Assembly (NCBI RefSeq): GCF_001665395.1
Contig: NZ_LZSG01000021.1
Coordinates: 62,001-126,000, forward strand
Source of the DNA: Mycobacterium sp. 1164966.3
GTDB taxonomy: Bacteria; Actinomycetota; Actinomycetes; Mycobacteriales; Mycobacteriaceae
Reading direction: 5' to 3'
DNA length: 64,000 nt
Shown here: positions 49,832-59,258 of the stretch, piece after piece
Layout: every line of letters begins with the position of its first letter
Position numbering within the stretch: position 1 is the first letter of the stretch
Position numbers and translations under genes: made by a program
The notes under the pieces: model-generated
What the model was told of the DNA's origin: nothing
The model's database searches: none
What the model saw: only the letters and a program-made list of their open reading frames with translations

Positions 49832-51400
49832 TCAGTCGAGGTAGTCGCGCAAGACCTGAGAACGGCTGGGGTGACGCAACTTTGACATCGTCTTGGACTC
49901 GATCTGGCGGATGCGCTCGCGGGTCACCCCGTAGACCTGTCCGATCTCGTCGAGCGTGCGGGGCTGGCCGTCGGTGAGGCCGAAGCGCAGCCGCACTACG
50001 CCGGCCTCGCGTTCGGACAGCGTCTCGAGCACCGACTGCAGCTGGTCCTGCAGCAACGTGAACGACACGGCGTCGACGGCCACGACGGCTTCGCTGTCTT
50101 CGATGAAGTCGCCGAGCTGGCTGTCGCCCTCGTCGCCGATGGTCTGATCCAGCGAGATCGGCTCGCGCGCGTATTGCTGGATCTCGAGCACCTTCTCGGG
50201 CGTGATGTCCATTTCCTTGGCCAGCTCCTCAGGCGTGGGCTCCCGGCCCAGATCCTGCAGCAGCTCGCGCTGAATGCGGCCGAGCTTGTTGATCACCTCG
50301 ACCATGTGCACCGGGATGCGGATGGTGCGCGCCTGGTCGGCCATGGCGCGGGTGATCGCCTGGCGGATCCACCACGTCGCATAGGTGGAGAACTTGTATC
50401 CCTTGGTGTAGTCGAACTTTTCGACCGCCCGGATCAGGCCCAGATTGCCTTCCTGAATCAGGTCGAGGAATGCCATGCCGCGCCCGGTATAGCGCTTGGC
50501 CAGCGAGACCACCAACCGCAGATTGGCTTCCAGCAGATGGTTTTTCGCACGGTCGCCGTCGCGACAGATCCACATCATGTCGCGGCGCTGAGCGGCGGGT
50601 AGCTTGTCGCCGCGCTCAGCCATTTCGGCCATCAGCTGCGTGGCGTACAGACCCGCTTCGATCCGTTTCGCGAGCTCGACCTCTTCCTCGGCGTTGAGCA
50701 GCGCCACCTTGCCGATCTGCTTGAGGTAGGCGCGTACCGAGTCCGCGGATGCGGTGAGCTCGGCGTCCTTGCGGGCCTGCCGCAGCGCCTCGGATTCATC
50801 CTCGTCCCAAACGAAATCGCCGGAGGCCTTGTCCTTTTCGCTGGGTTCAGCGATCTCTTCCTCGTCTTCAGCGGCGGCTTCGGCGGGCGCCGCGACGGCA
50901 ACGGCCTCGGTCTCCTCGCCCTCGGCGTCGGCTTCGAGATCGACGTCGTCGGCCTCGGCGGCAACTTCCTCGAGATCTTCGAGGTTCAGATCGGCGGCAT
51001 CGATATCGAGGTCTTCGTCCGGCTCCACGCCGAGGTCGGCGTCGAGGTCCTCGGTGGCTTCGGCGTCGTCGACAACGGCCAGGGCGTCGGCATCCGGGGC
51101 GGCGGGGGCCCCTTTGGCTGTCGCCTTGGCACCACGACCGGACGTCCCCTTTGCGTCAGCGCCTTTTGCGCGGCTTTTCTTGGGGGCCTCGGCGGCCTGC
51201 GCGGTGGCGGCGGATTTGGCGGCCTTGGACGCAGTCTTGGTAGCCCGTTTTGCGGGAGCGGCGGTGCCATTGCCGGCCTTCGCCGGCGAACGCTTGGCAG
51301 CTGTCTTGGCCGGAGACCCGTGAGAGCCAGAAGACCCGGACGACTTCGCGGTGCGCTTCACCGGATCGTCAGTTGCTGGGCTCGTCTTGGTCGCTGCCAC
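49832..51400 (-). CDS. sigA: Primary sigma factor SigA
   Basis: Housekeeping sigma factor, 522 residues. A Lys/Ala-rich N-terminus (~1-90), an acidic stretch (~90-190), then the conserved sigma70 core with [41 protein letters not shown] and region 4 [23 protein letters not shown] 51400 with AGGGGT upstream gives the M. tuberculosis-like start VAATK. The core is nearly identical to that of M. tuberculosis in my recall; the N-terminus is divergent. Confidence 0.98.
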   Translation of the reverse strand: MAATKTSPATDDPVKRTAKSSGSSGSHGSPAKTAAKRSPAKAGNGTAAPAKRATKTASKAAKSAATAQAAEAPKKSRAKGADAKGTSGRGAKATAKGAPAAPDADALAVVDDAEATEDLDADLGVEPDEDLDIDAADLNLEDLEEVAAEADDVDLEADAEGEETEAVAVAAPAEAAAEDEEEIAEPSEKDKASGDFVWDEDESEALRQARKDAELTASADSVRAYLKQIGKVALLNAEEEVELAKRIEAGLYATQLMAEMAERGDKLPAAQRRDMMWICRDGDRAKNHLLEANLRLVVSLAKRYTGRGMAFLDLIQEGNLGLIRAVEKFDYTKGYKFSTYATWWIRQAITRAMADQARTIRIPVHMVEVINKLGRIQRELLQDLGREPTPEELAKEMDITPEKVLEIQQYAREPISLDQTIGDEGDSQLGDFIEDSEAVVAVDAVSFTLLQDQLQSVLETLSEREAGVVRLRFGLTDGQPRTLDEIGQVYGVTRERIRQIESKTMSKLRHPSRSQVLRDYLD

Positions 51401-51577
51401 ATAGACCCCTTCGGTCGGACTCACTTCCGGTGGATCTGGGCGTGCTTAACCGAAAGTGTCTGCTATGTCGAATGTCGGCGTTGATACCAGCGTGAATACT
51501 CGCGCGTTATCGGTCGGGCGGCCGCCGCTGACCATTGTAACGACAGTGCGCGCCCATACTGCGCCAGCAGGCAAAAT

Positions 51578-52369
51578 TCAATGCGTGACGTCCGTTGTGG
51601 AGGCCATCGCCGCACCGACTATCCCGGCCGTGTTCTGCAGGGCCGCGGGCACGATCGGGGTGCGGTTTTCCAGCAAATGCACCCACTTGTCCGCCTTACG
51701 GCTGATGCCGCCGCCGGCGATGAACAGATCCGGCCACATCGCGTTCTCGATGGCGATCAGCACCTTGGTGACCTCTTTGGCCCATTTTTTGTAGCTCCAG
51801 CCGTGGTTCTCCTTGACCGATGACGCCGCCCGGTGCTCGGCCTCTTTGCCGTCGACCTCGAGATGGCCGAACTCGGTGTTGGGTATCAGCGTCCCGTTGT
51901 GAATGACCGCGGAGCCGATTCCGGTGCCGAACGTGAGCACCACCACCAGCCCGGTGTGGCCTTTTCCCGCTCCGTAACGCTCCTCGGCGAGCCCGGCCGC
52001 GTCCGCATCGTTGAGCACCGTGACGTCCTGGCCGTCCAGTTCGGCACTGATGATGTCGCGCGCGCTGGTCCCGATCCAGGACTTGTGCACGTTGGCCGCG
52101 GTCTGCACGATGCCGTGGGTGACCACGCCGGGGTAGGTCACGCCCAGGGGACCGGTCCACCCGAATGCGTTGACGACCTCGGCGATGGTCTTGGCGACGG
52201 CCGAGGGGGTAGCCGGTTGCGGGGTCAGCAGCTTGATCCGGTCGCCGATCAACTGACCCGTGTCCAGATCGACGATTCCGCCTTTGGTGCCGCTGCCGCC
52301 GACGTCGATGCCGAATCCACGACGTTGCGCGGCGCCGGCTGTTTCGGACAGGGTATCGGTGCTGGTCAT
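51578..52369 (-). CDS. ppgK: Polyphosphate glucokinase PpgK
   Basis: ROK-family kinase that phosphorylates glucose with polyphosphate or ATP. 263 residues. Phosphate-binding GIDVGGSGTKGGIVDL, the catalytic region LNDADAAGLAE, and LTFGTGIGSAVI. GGAGA before ATG 52369 sets the start. It lies upstream of sigA and is divergent from suhB. Confidence 0.95.
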   Translation of the reverse strand: MTSTDTLSETAGAAQRRGFGIDVGGSGTKGGIVDLDTGQLIGDRIKLLTPQPATPSAVAKTIAEVVNAFGWTGPLGVTYPGVVTHGIVQTAANVHKSWIGTSARDIISAELDGQDVTVLNDADAAGLAEERYGAGKGHTGLVVVLTFGTGIGSAVIHNGTLIPNTEFGHLEVDGKEAEHRAASSVKENHGWSYKKWAKEVTKVLIAIENAMWPDLFIAGGGISRKADKWVHLLENRTPIVPAALQNTAGIVGAAMASTTDVTH

Positions 52370-52480
52370 CAAATCTCCTCGGCGAGACGAGACAGTTGGC
52401 TGCCCGCCCACCTTAGCCCTGGGAATTGCCGTGGTTGAGCAGTTGGACGCCGTGCCGGTCAACTGTGATGCGATATAGCG

Positions 52481-53359
52481 GTGACGCCTGCCGACAACGA
52501 CCCGGCGCGGCTGCGCTCTGCGGCCGAAACGCTGGCTGCTGAAGCCGCCGCGTTCGTGCGAACCCGCCGTGCGCAGGTATTCGGCGTCGGCGCCCCCACC
52601 GCCGCCGACGGCGACGTGGTGAAGACCAAGAGCACCCCGACCGATCCGGTCACGGTTGTCGACACCGAGAGCGAACGCTTGCTGCGTGATCGGCTGGCGC
52701 AGCTGCGACCCGGTGATCCGATCGTGGGTGAGGAAGGCGGCGGCCACACTGGCCGGACGGTGCCACGCGCCGACACCGTCACCTGGGTGCTGGATCCCAT
52801 CGACGGCACGGTGAACTTCGTGTACGGCATCCCGGTGTACGCGGTGTCGGTGGCAGCACAGATCAACGGCGTGTCGGTGGCCGGCGCGGTCGCCGACGTC
52901 GTCGCCGGGCGCGTGTATTCGGCCGCGCGCGGGCAGGGCGCGCAGGTCACCGACGAGCATGGGACGCAACCGTTGCGCTGCACCGCCGTCGAGGAGTTAT
53001 CGATGGCGTTGGTAGGCACCGGCTTCGCGTACTCGCTGCGGCGCCGCACCGTCCAGGCGGCGCTGGTGGCGCGGATGCTGTCGATGGTCCGCGACGTGCG
53101 CCGGATCGGCTCGGCGGCGCTGGACTTGTGCATGGTGGCGGCGGGCCGCCTGGATGCCTACTACGAGCACGGGCTGCAGCCGTGGGACTGCGCGGCGGGC
53201 GCGCTGATCGCCGCCGAGGCGGGCGCCCGGGTAGAACTGCCCGACTACAGCTCGCCGGACGGCAGTGCGGGCCTGGTGATGGCGGCAGCGCCCGGAATCG
53301 CCGACGAGCTGTTGGCGGCCCTCAAGCAGTGCAACGGCCTGGAGCCGATCCCCGACTGA
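52481..53359 (+). CDS. suhB: Inositol monophosphatase SuhB
   Basis: Releases inositol from inositol phosphate for phosphatidylinositol lipids. 292 residues. The IMPase metal motifs IVGEEGG and WVLDPIDGTVNF are present, and the third is GLQPWDCAAG. GTG 52481 lies a few bases after a TATA-like stretch (GATATAGC), so it is probably leaderless. It converges with cei; the stops are four bases apart. Confidence 0.93.
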   Translation: MTPADNDPARLRSAAETLAAEAAAFVRTRRAQVFGVGAPTAADGDVVKTKSTPTDPVTVVDTESERLLRDRLAQLRPGDPIVGEEGGGHTGRTVPRADTVTWVLDPIDGTVNFVYGIPVYAVSVAAQINGVSVAGAVADVVAGRVYSAARGQGAQVTDEHGTQPLRCTAVEELSMALVGTGFAYSLRRRTVQAALVARMLSMVRDVRRIGSAALDLCMVAAGRLDAYYEHGLQPWDCAAGALIAAEAGARVELPDYSSPDGSAGLVMAAAPGIADELLAALKQCNGLEPIPD

Positions 53360-53362
53360 CGC

Positions 53363-54013
53363 TCAGCAGCTGCTGGTGTGGATTTTGGACAGCAGCGCGG
53401 GATCCGCGGCTTCGGTGGCACCCGGGCGCAGGGTGGCGAGGACGGCGTCGATGTTGTCGTCGTGCGCCAGGGCGGTGAATTCGGTACCGAGAACCAGATC
53501 GACTGAGTCGTCGGCGCGGCCGTCGTGGAACAGTTCGGTGCAGGGCGCCACCAGCCATACTGCGGCCGCCGTGGCCTGCCCGGCGGTGCCGAAGCGGATC
53601 TGGCCCTGACAGTTCAGCCGGGTTCCGGCGTAGACCGGGTCGTTGGCGGCGGACGGCTGGGCGAAGCCCAGATCCCGTAGCGCGCCGGAGACGTCGGCGG
53701 CCTGACCGCCGCGACCGCTGGCATTGAGGACGCGGACCTTGGTTTCGCTGAGTTTGGCCGGCGCGACGTCCGTCATCTCCGACCGCGACACCGGTTCACC
53801 CACTTTGACCGTCGTCGACTCGGTCGTCTGCGGAGGCGGGTTACAAGCCGTAGCCTCGCGGACCTTCGCCGGCCGCGTCAGCGCAACGGTCCAGATGATG
53901 CCGGTCATGATCGTCAGCAGGATCACCACGATGATGGCGGGCCGGGGGTTGCGTCGCCGAAAGGGCCGGCCGTGCTTGTCGAAAGCGGTACCTTCGGTGA
54001 TTTGTGCGACCAC
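53363..54013 (-). CDS. cei: Envelope integrity protein Cei (LytR C-terminal domain)
   Basis: A 216-residue membrane protein. A transmembrane helix at ~26-46 (AIIVVILLTIMTGIIWTVAL) precedes an extracytoplasmic LytR_C domain (TKVRVLNASGRGGQAADVSGALRDLGF). Rv2700 in M. tuberculosis is needed for cell envelope integrity. A -10 TAGAGT (54020-54025, minus strand) six bases before GTG 54013 implies a leaderless mRNA. Confidence 0.9.
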   Translation of the reverse strand: MVAQITEGTAFDKHGRPFRRRNPRPAIIVVILLTIMTGIIWTVALTRPAKVREATACNPPPQTTESTTVKVGEPVSRSEMTDVAPAKLSETKVRVLNASGRGGQAADVSGALRDLGFAQPSAANDPVYAGTRLNCQGQIRFGTAGQATAAAVWLVAPCTELFHDGRADDSVDLVLGTEFTALAHDDNIDAVLATLRPGATEAADPALLSKIHTSSC

Positions 54014-54226
54014 AGGTGCACTCTAGTCGGACGCTAAACGCACTGTTTAAGGGCGAACTCAAGAGTCAATACAGGGGTGTGACGTAAATCACACTCTAAT
54101 GAACGGCGATCCGGGCACGAATCATTTGGTGGATGCGTTCGACGCTGGTACAAAGCGTTGCTTGGGATATTGCGGGTTTAAGGGATCTAAGGGCACAGAG
54201 GGTTAAGGGCAAGAGGGGATAGGACG

Positions 54227-54529
54227 ATGCCTACCGACTACGACGCTCCACGGCGCACCGAGACTGACGACGTCTCCGAGGACTCGCTGGAGGAGCTCAA
54301 AGCGCGGCGGAACGAGGCGGCGTCGGCAGTGGTCGACGTCGACGAATCCGAATCCGCTGAGAATTTCGAGTTGCCCGGCGCCGACCTGTCCGGTGAAGAA
54401 CTGTCTGTGCGCGTCATTCCGAAGCAGGCGGACGAGTTCACCTGCTCGAGTTGCTTCCTGGTGCAACACCGCAGCCGGCTCGCCAGCGAGAAGAACGGCG
54501 TGATGATCTGTACCGACTGCGCTGCCTGA
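54227..54529 (+). CDS. DUF4193 zinc-ribbon protein
   Basis: A 100-residue acidic protein (PTDYDAPRRTETDDV...) ending with Cys-x2-Cys...Cys-x2-Cys (CSSCFLVQHRSRLA, CTDC), typical of the conserved actinobacterial DUF4193 family (Rv2699c-like), unknown function, possibly transcription-linked. GAGGGGA lies before ATG 54227. A spacer of over 200 nt precedes it. Confidence 0.92.
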   Translation: MPTDYDAPRRTETDDVSEDSLEELKARRNEAASAVVDVDESESAENFELPGADLSGEELSVRVIPKQADEFTCSSCFLVQHRSRLASEKNGVMICTDCAA

Positions 54530-54538
54530 CAGCTGCAC

Positions 54539-55021
54539 TCAGCTTCTCAGGGCCGACAGCACCCGCTCGGGGCGACGGCAGCTCACCAGCCAGTACGGCG
54601 TGGGGTCATCGGGGTCGTCGAGGACGACCAGAATCATCGGGCCCACCCATGCCCGGTGCAACACAAAAGCCGCCGGGTCGAGCTGACGGCCAAGCGCCGC
54701 TGACTTGGCGGATGCGACGATTTCGGCGGACCGGGCGATGGCGGTGACCGGCAGGTGCGCCTCGCCGGCCCAGAGCTCGACGTCGCCGGCCGATGACTCG
54801 CCGGTGACCCGGATCTCGATCCGGCCGAGCCACAGCAACGCGCCGGCCGCGACGGTGAACAGGATTACGTACGGCAGCCAGTCGGGCAGCGCCGTGATGC
54901 CGAGGTTGACTTCGAAGGCGATGAGCCCCGCCAGCGCGAAGCCCAGCGGCCACCACCACCAGGGCACCCACAGTCGTTCGCGATATCGCACGCTGTGCGG
55001 CGCTATACGCGTACCCGACAC
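54539..55021 (-). CDS. DUF3093 membrane protein
   Basis: A 160-residue protein with two transmembrane helices ([35 protein letters not shown]) followed by a soluble part, typical of DUF3093 (Rv2698-like), unknown function. GTG 55021 is selected because a -10 TACTCT (55029-55034, minus strand) lies seven bases upstream and because it leaves the start clear of the dut promoter; a longer reading would overlap dut. Confidence 0.88.
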   Translation of the reverse strand: MSGTRIAPHSVRYRERLWVPWWWWPLGFALAGLIAFEVNLGITALPDWLPYVILFTVAAGALLWLGRIEIRVTGESSAGDVELWAGEAHLPVTAIARSAEIVASAKSAALGRQLDPAAFVLHRAWVGPMILVVLDDPDDPTPYWLVSCRRPERVLSALRS

Positions 55022-55028
55022 GCGGTCA

Positions 55029-55038
55029 AGAGTAGTCT
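55029..55038. promoter_or_regulatory. Overlapping divergent -10 elements of the DUF3093 gene and dut
   Basis: AGAGTAGTCT contains TACTCT on the minus strand (55029-55034) and TAGTCT on the plus strand (55033-55038), sharing two bases. The starts of the two genes are GTG 55021 (minus) and GTG 55047 (plus), only 25 nt apart, each 7-8 nt from its -10. Confidence 0.7.
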
Positions 55039-55046
55039 GTGGCCCC

Positions 55047-55511
55047 GTGTCGCCCAGTCTGGCCGTTGTCCGTCTCGACAAGGATCTGCCCCTGCCCAGC
55101 CGTCCTCACGACGGCGATGCCGGGGTCGATCTGTACAGCGCCGAAGATGTCCAGCTGGCACCCGGGCATCGCGCCCTGGTGCGCACGGGCGTCGCGGTCG
55201 CGGTCCCGTACGGGATGGTGGGTTTGGTCCACCCGCGTTCGGGATTGGCTTCCCGCGTGGGACTTTCGATCGTCAACAGTCCGGGGACCATCGATGCGGG
55301 CTACCGTGGTGAGATCAAGGTTTCGCTGATCAACCTCGACCCACACACGCCGATCGACGTGCACCGCGGCGACCGGATTGCCCAGCTGCTGGTGCAGCGG
55401 GTCGAGCTACTCGAGTTGGTGGAGGTCTCCTCCTTCGACGAGGCCGGGCTGGCCGAAACCTCCCGTGGCGACGGCGGTCACGGTTCCTCCGGCGGCCACG
55501 CAAGCTTGTGA
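55047..55511 (+). CDS. dut: dUTP pyrophosphatase Dut
   Basis: Trimeric dUTPase that hydrolyses dUTP to dUMP, feeding ThyX (301) and keeping uracil out of DNA. 154 residues, the same length as the M. tuberculosis enzyme. The five dUTPase motifs are visible: [31 protein letters not shown] and [13 protein letters not shown] 55047 with a TAGTCT -10 eight bases upstream, so leaderless. Confidence 0.97.
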   Translation: MSPSLAVVRLDKDLPLPSRPHDGDAGVDLYSAEDVQLAPGHRALVRTGVAVAVPYGMVGLVHPRSGLASRVGLSIVNSPGTIDAGYRGEIKVSLINLDPHTPIDVHRGDRIAQLLVQRVELLELVEVSSFDEAGLAETSRGDGGHGSSGGHASL

Positions 55512-55559
55512 CGCCGGCGACGATTCAGGGCAGGAGAGCGATGGAGAGGAGCGGCGCTG

Positions 55560-56330
55560 ATGGCGGCATTCGGTAGACGCTCAGGCAAAGACGACAGCTC
55601 GAAGGCTTCCGTCGAGCCGCCGGACGAGACGCCAGCGCCCGCGGCCGCCGAAGCAGCGCCGCAAGCCGACGCAGGCGCCGAAGACCAGGGGGAGCTGGAG
55701 GGCCCGTTCGACATCGACGACTTCGATGACCCGGCGGATGCGGTGCTGGGCCGACTCGACCTCGGCTCGGTGCTGATCCCCATGCCGGCCGGAGGCCAGC
55801 TGCAGGTCGAGTTGACCGAGAGTGGGGTGCCCAGCGCGGTGTGGGTCGTCACCGAAAACGGCCGCTTCACGATCGCCGCGTATGCGGCACCCAAGACGGG
55901 CGGCCTGTGGCGTGAGGTGGCCGGCGAACTCGCCGATTCGCTGCGCCAGGACTCGGCCCAGGTCAGCATCAAGGACGGCCCGTGGGGTCGAGAAGTGGTC
56001 GGCACCGCCTCGGGCGTGGTGCGTTTCATCGGGGTCGACGGCTACCGATGGATGATCCGCTGTGTCGTCAACGGCTCACACGAGACCATCGACGCGCTGG
56101 TCGAGGAAGCCCGCACGGCACTGGCGGACACCGTCGTCCGTCGCGGCGACACGCCGCTGCCGGTGCGCACGCCACTGCCGGTCCAGTTGCCCGAGCCGAT
56201 GGTCGAGCAGCTGCGCGAGGCGGCCGCACAACAGGCCGCGCAGGCGGTCTCGCAACAGACAGAGGCCGCCGCGCGCCGCGGTGCCGAGGGATCGGCGATG
56301 CAGCAATTGCGCACGACGACCGGCGGCTAG
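55560..56330 (+). CDS. DUF3710 protein (Rv2696c-like)
   Basis: A 256-residue protein of the actinobacterial DUF3710 family: acidic Ala/Pro-rich start, GPFDIDDFDD, SVLIPMPAGGQLQVE and GPWGREVVG. Function unknown. GGAGAGGA before ATG 55560. It follows dut by 48 nt on the same strand. Confidence 0.92.
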   Translation: MAAFGRRSGKDDSSKASVEPPDETPAPAAAEAAPQADAGAEDQGELEGPFDIDDFDDPADAVLGRLDLGSVLIPMPAGGQLQVELTESGVPSAVWVVTENGRFTIAAYAAPKTGGLWREVAGELADSLRQDSAQVSIKDGPWGREVVGTASGVVRFIGVDGYRWMIRCVVNGSHETIDALVEEARTALADTVVRRGDTPLPVRTPLPVQLPEPMVEQLREAAAQQAAQAVSQQTEAAARRGAEGSAMQQLRTTTGG

Positions 56331-56439
56331 CCGGCGCAGGTCGCACCCGGCGTTGCCGAGCCTGCGACGGTGGCGCCGAACCTGCGTCCAGGGCGCATCT
56401 GCCCGCCATCGAGTAGCCATGACCGCAGGCTCGCTGCGG

Positions 56440-57246
56440 TCAACAGTCGGCAAGCGCGGCCAGACAGGCCGCGCCCAGCGCGGCGGCTTCCGCGCCGATC
56501 TGATCCAGCGTCACCGTGCGCAGCGCGGCGCGCGGCGCTGCGCTCACCCAGTCGACACCGACCTGCAGGGGGTGAATGGGGTCGTCGACCGCGGCGGCTA
56601 CCCCCAGCGGCACGGTCAGCCGCTGCAGTTCCGTTCGGCTCGGGGCGATGTAGCCCGCCGCCGCCTCCATGGCGTCGGGCAGCTGCGGCCATTGACTGCG
56701 CCACGACCGGGCCAGCTCGTCGGCCAGCCAGTGCGGGCTGGACGCCCGCATCTGCGTAGTGGTGGCTTCCAGGCCGTCGCGGCGCAGCTGGGACGCCGAA
56801 TGCCGGGCCGCCAAAGCGGCCGGCGCCGAGCCCGGGTCACCGGTCCAGGCCGGCAGCGCAGCCAAGACGGCCACCGCCTGACCGGGATGGGCCAGCGCCC
56901 ACGCTGCTGCCACCGCCGCGCCGATCGACACGCCCCCGACGCAGATCGGGCCGGCGCGAGCGGCGTCCTCCAAGGCGGACACATAGCCGTCGATCAGACG
57001 GCCCGGCTGCGGCCGCGGCGTGACCACCACGGCGCCGACATTGCGTAGGGGGCCGGAAAACGCCCGGTCGACGTAATCGTCGTCGGATCCGGTTCCGGGC
57101 AGCAACACGGTGGTGACACCGCGCAAATCGACAGCCACCCCTAGATAGTGCCCGGCGTCCGCGGGGGCACCAAGATGGCTGGCAGTGAGACCGGTTTCGG
57201 CTCGGTGGCGCCGGGGAACCAACAGGTCTACGGTTGCCGTTGGCAT
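56440..57246 (-). CDS. Alpha/beta hydrolase (Rv2695-like)
   Basis: A 268-residue alpha/beta hydrolase fold protein. Nucleophile Ser in GGVSIGAA, strand VTTVLLPGTGSDDDYVDRAF, and a possible late acid/His region that is not clear. A TATA-like stretch sits just upstream of ATG 57246. Substrate unknown. It is divergent from the OB-fold gene. Confidence 0.82.
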   Translation of the reverse strand: MPTATVDLLVPRRHRAETGLTASHLGAPADAGHYLGVAVDLRGVTTVLLPGTGSDDDYVDRAFSGPLRNVGAVVVTPRPQPGRLIDGYVSALEDAARAGPICVGGVSIGAAVAAAWALAHPGQAVAVLAALPAWTGDPGSAPAALAARHSASQLRRDGLEATTTQMRASSPHWLADELARSWRSQWPQLPDAMEAAAGYIAPSRTELQRLTVPLGVAAAVDDPIHPLQVGVDWVSAAPRAALRTVTLDQIGAEAAALGAACLAALADC

Positions 57247-57297
57247 AGGTATATAGCGGATGTTGGTTGCCGTAGTCGAGCACTGTCAGGAGTGGCC

Positions 57298-57666
57298 ATG
57301 AGGGCCCAAGGTTTTCTGCGCCGGCTCTCCCGTCGGTTGACGGAGGACCCGGAGGAACGCGACTGCGAGGAGCTGTCCGACGAAGTCATCAGCACCGGCG
57401 CGCAACGCGTGATCGACTGCCACCGCGGTCAGGAAGTGACGATGGTCGGTACTTTGCGCAGCGTGGAGACCACCGGCAAGGGCGGCTCCGGCGGGGTGCG
57501 CGCGGAGTTGTTCGACGGTAGCGACACCGTCACGCTGGTCTGGCTGGGTCAACGCCGGATCCCCGGCATCGACTCGGGTCGCACCCTGCGAGTACACGGT
57601 CGGCTCGGCAAGCTGGAGAACGGGTCCAAAGCCATCTACAACCCGCACTACGAGATTCAGCGGTGA
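57298..57666 (+). CDS. OB-fold nucleic-acid-binding protein (Rv2694c-like)
   Basis: A 122-residue protein with an OB-fold (VTMVGTLRSVETTGKGG, TVTLVWLGQRRIPGI, LRVHGRLGKLENG), length equal to Rv2694c. Possibly binds DNA or RNA. CAGGAGT before ATG 57298. Its TGA overlaps the next gene's GTG (GTGA). Confidence 0.9.
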   Translation: MRAQGFLRRLSRRLTEDPEERDCEELSDEVISTGAQRVIDCHRGQEVTMVGTLRSVETTGKGGSGGVRAELFDGSDTVTLVWLGQRRIPGIDSGRTLRVHGRLGKLENGSKAIYNPHYEIQR

Positions 57667-58382
57667 CCGTCCCGAGTGATCTGGGGGATTCACCGGGGTC
57701 TCCCGTCAGCGCCAAGCGTGTCCACCCGGACCGGCTCCTCGCGCAGGTTGGTGGGGTGGCCGGTCTCGTCTACTCGACGGTGCCGGTGGTGATCTTCGTG
57801 GCCGCATCCAGCGTCGCGGGGCTGCTCCCGGCGATCGGGTTCGCCGTTGGCGCGGCCGCCCTGATCTTGGTGTGGCGGTTGATCCGTCGGGAATCGACGC
57901 AGCCCGCGCTTTCCGGATTCTTCGGGGTGGCCATCTGCGCGCTGATCGCCTACGCGATGGGTGAGTCGAAGGGCTACTTCCTGCTGGGCATCTGGATGTC
58001 GTTGTTCTGGGCGGTGGTTTTCGCGGTGTCGATCGCGATCCGCAAGCCGGTGGTCGGCTATCTGTGGAGCTGGGCCAGCGGGCGTGATCGCGGCTGGCGC
58101 AACGTTCCCCGGGCGGTGTATTCGTTCGACGTCGCCACGCTGTGCTGGACGCTGGTCTTCGCCGCCCGGTTCGCGGTCCAGGAGCTGCTGTACGACGCGG
58201 ACAAGACTGGTTGGCTCGGGATAGCGCGGATCGCGATGGGCTGGCCGCTTACCGCGGTGGCCGCGCTGGGGACCTACGCGGCCATCAAGGCGGCTCACCG
58301 AGCCATGCCCGCCGACGACGAGGCAGCTGACGGGGCTCCGGCCACCGGCGCCGAGATCGACAGCGACGCCCAGCGCGACTAG
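57663..58382 (+). CDS. DUF3159 membrane protein
   Basis: A 239-residue protein with five or six transmembrane segments (VVIFVAASSVAGLLPAIGF, LSGFFGVAICALIAYAMG, GIWMSLFWAVVFAVSIAI, TLCWTLVFAARFAVQELLY), of the DUF3159 family (Rv2693c-like), function unknown. It is coupled to the OB-fold gene by GTGA. Its stop codon TAG (58380-58382) overlaps the first 56-bp repeat unit. Confidence 0.9.
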   Translation: MTVPSDLGDSPGSPVSAKRVHPDRLLAQVGGVAGLVYSTVPVVIFVAASSVAGLLPAIGFAVGAAALILVWRLIRRESTQPALSGFFGVAICALIAYAMGESKGYFLLGIWMSLFWAVVFAVSIAIRKPVVGYLWSWASGRDRGWRNVPRAVYSFDVATLCWTLVFAARFAVQELLYDADKTGWLGIARIAMGWPLTAVAALGTYAAIKAAHRAMPADDEAADGAPATGAEIDSDAQRD

Positions 58383-58549
58383 TGGCGATCACGAGCGCGG
58401 CGTAGCCGGGCGAAGTGGGTCGCCACCATCAGGACTTGTGGCGATCACGAGCGCGGCGTAGCCGGGCGAAGTGGGTCGCCGCCATCAGGACTAGTGGCGA
58501 TCACGAGCGCGGCGTAGCCGGGCGAAGTGGGTCGCCACCATCATGACTA
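58382..58549. repeat. Three-copy 56-bp tandem repeat (MIRU-like VNTR)
   Basis: Units at 58382-58437, 58438-58493 and 58494-58549, period exactly 56 bp, near identical. Each begins GTGGCGATC and contains TCGCCAC near its 3' side, so single units can fold. The stop codons of both convergent genes (58380-58382 and 58547-58549) come from the repeat ends (GACTAG, GACTAA). The properties resemble mycobacterial interspersed repetitive units used for VNTR typing; I cannot confirm the consensus. Confidence 0.85.
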
Positions 58550-59233
58550 AGCGCCGGGCTGTGCCCGAGTGTCCTGGTTCGACAGCAGCAGCTTGCTCAG
58601 TTCCTCTTCCACCTCGGTGACCGCGACGAAGAGCAGTTCGTCGCCACCTTCCAGCGGCTCGTCGGCCTCGGGGACGATGACCCGGGGCCCGCGCAGGATC
58701 GTCACCAGGGCGGCGTCTCGCGGCAGCTGCAGCTTGCGCACCGGCTTGCCGCCCCACGGGGTGTCGTCGGGCAGCGTGATCTCGACCAGGTTCGCCTGAC
58801 CCTTGCGGAACTCGATCAGCCGCACCAGGTCGCCCACCGCGACGGCCTCCTCGATCAACGACGCCAGCATCCGCGGCGTGGACACCGCCACGTCCACCCC
58901 CCATGCGTCGGTGAACAGCCATTCGTTGCGGGGATCGTTGACCCGGGCTACCACCCGGGGTACCGCGAATTCGGTTTTGGCCAGCAGGCTGAGGACCACG
59001 TTGACCTTGTCGTCGCCGGTGGCCGCGACCACCACGTCGAACTCCTCGAGGTGCACCGACTCGAGCAGGCTCAGCTCGCACGCGTCGCCGAGGCGCCAGT
59101 GCGCGGCCGGGATGGCGTCGACATCGACGTGGTCAGGGTTGCGCTCGATCAGGGTGATGTCGTGGCCGTTCTCCACGAGTTCGCGGGTGACCGAGCGGCC
59201 CACCGCACCCGCGCCCGCGACAGCTACCTTCAT
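58547..59233 (-). CDS. ceoC: Trk-type potassium uptake regulator CeoC (TrkA domain protein)
   Basis: A 228-residue TrkA-like protein: N-terminal NAD-binding Rossmann (KVAVAGAGAVGRSVTREL, DVVVAATGDDKVNVV) and a C-terminal RCK_C domain. It forms a pair with CeoB. AGGAGC before ATG 59233. Its last codons run into the 56-bp repeat. Confidence 0.92.
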   Translation of the reverse strand: MKVAVAGAGAVGRSVTRELVENGHDITLIERNPDHVDVDAIPAAHWRLGDACELSLLESVHLEEFDVVVAATGDDKVNVVLSLLAKTEFAVPRVVARVNDPRNEWLFTDAWGVDVAVSTPRMLASLIEEAVAVGDLVRLIEFRKGQANLVEITLPDDTPWGGKPVRKLQLPRDAALVTILRGPRVIVPEADEPLEGGDELLFVAVTEVEEELSKLLLSNQDTRAQPGA

Positions 59234-59258
59234 TTCCGGCGCTCCTCGGTCAGCGGGA

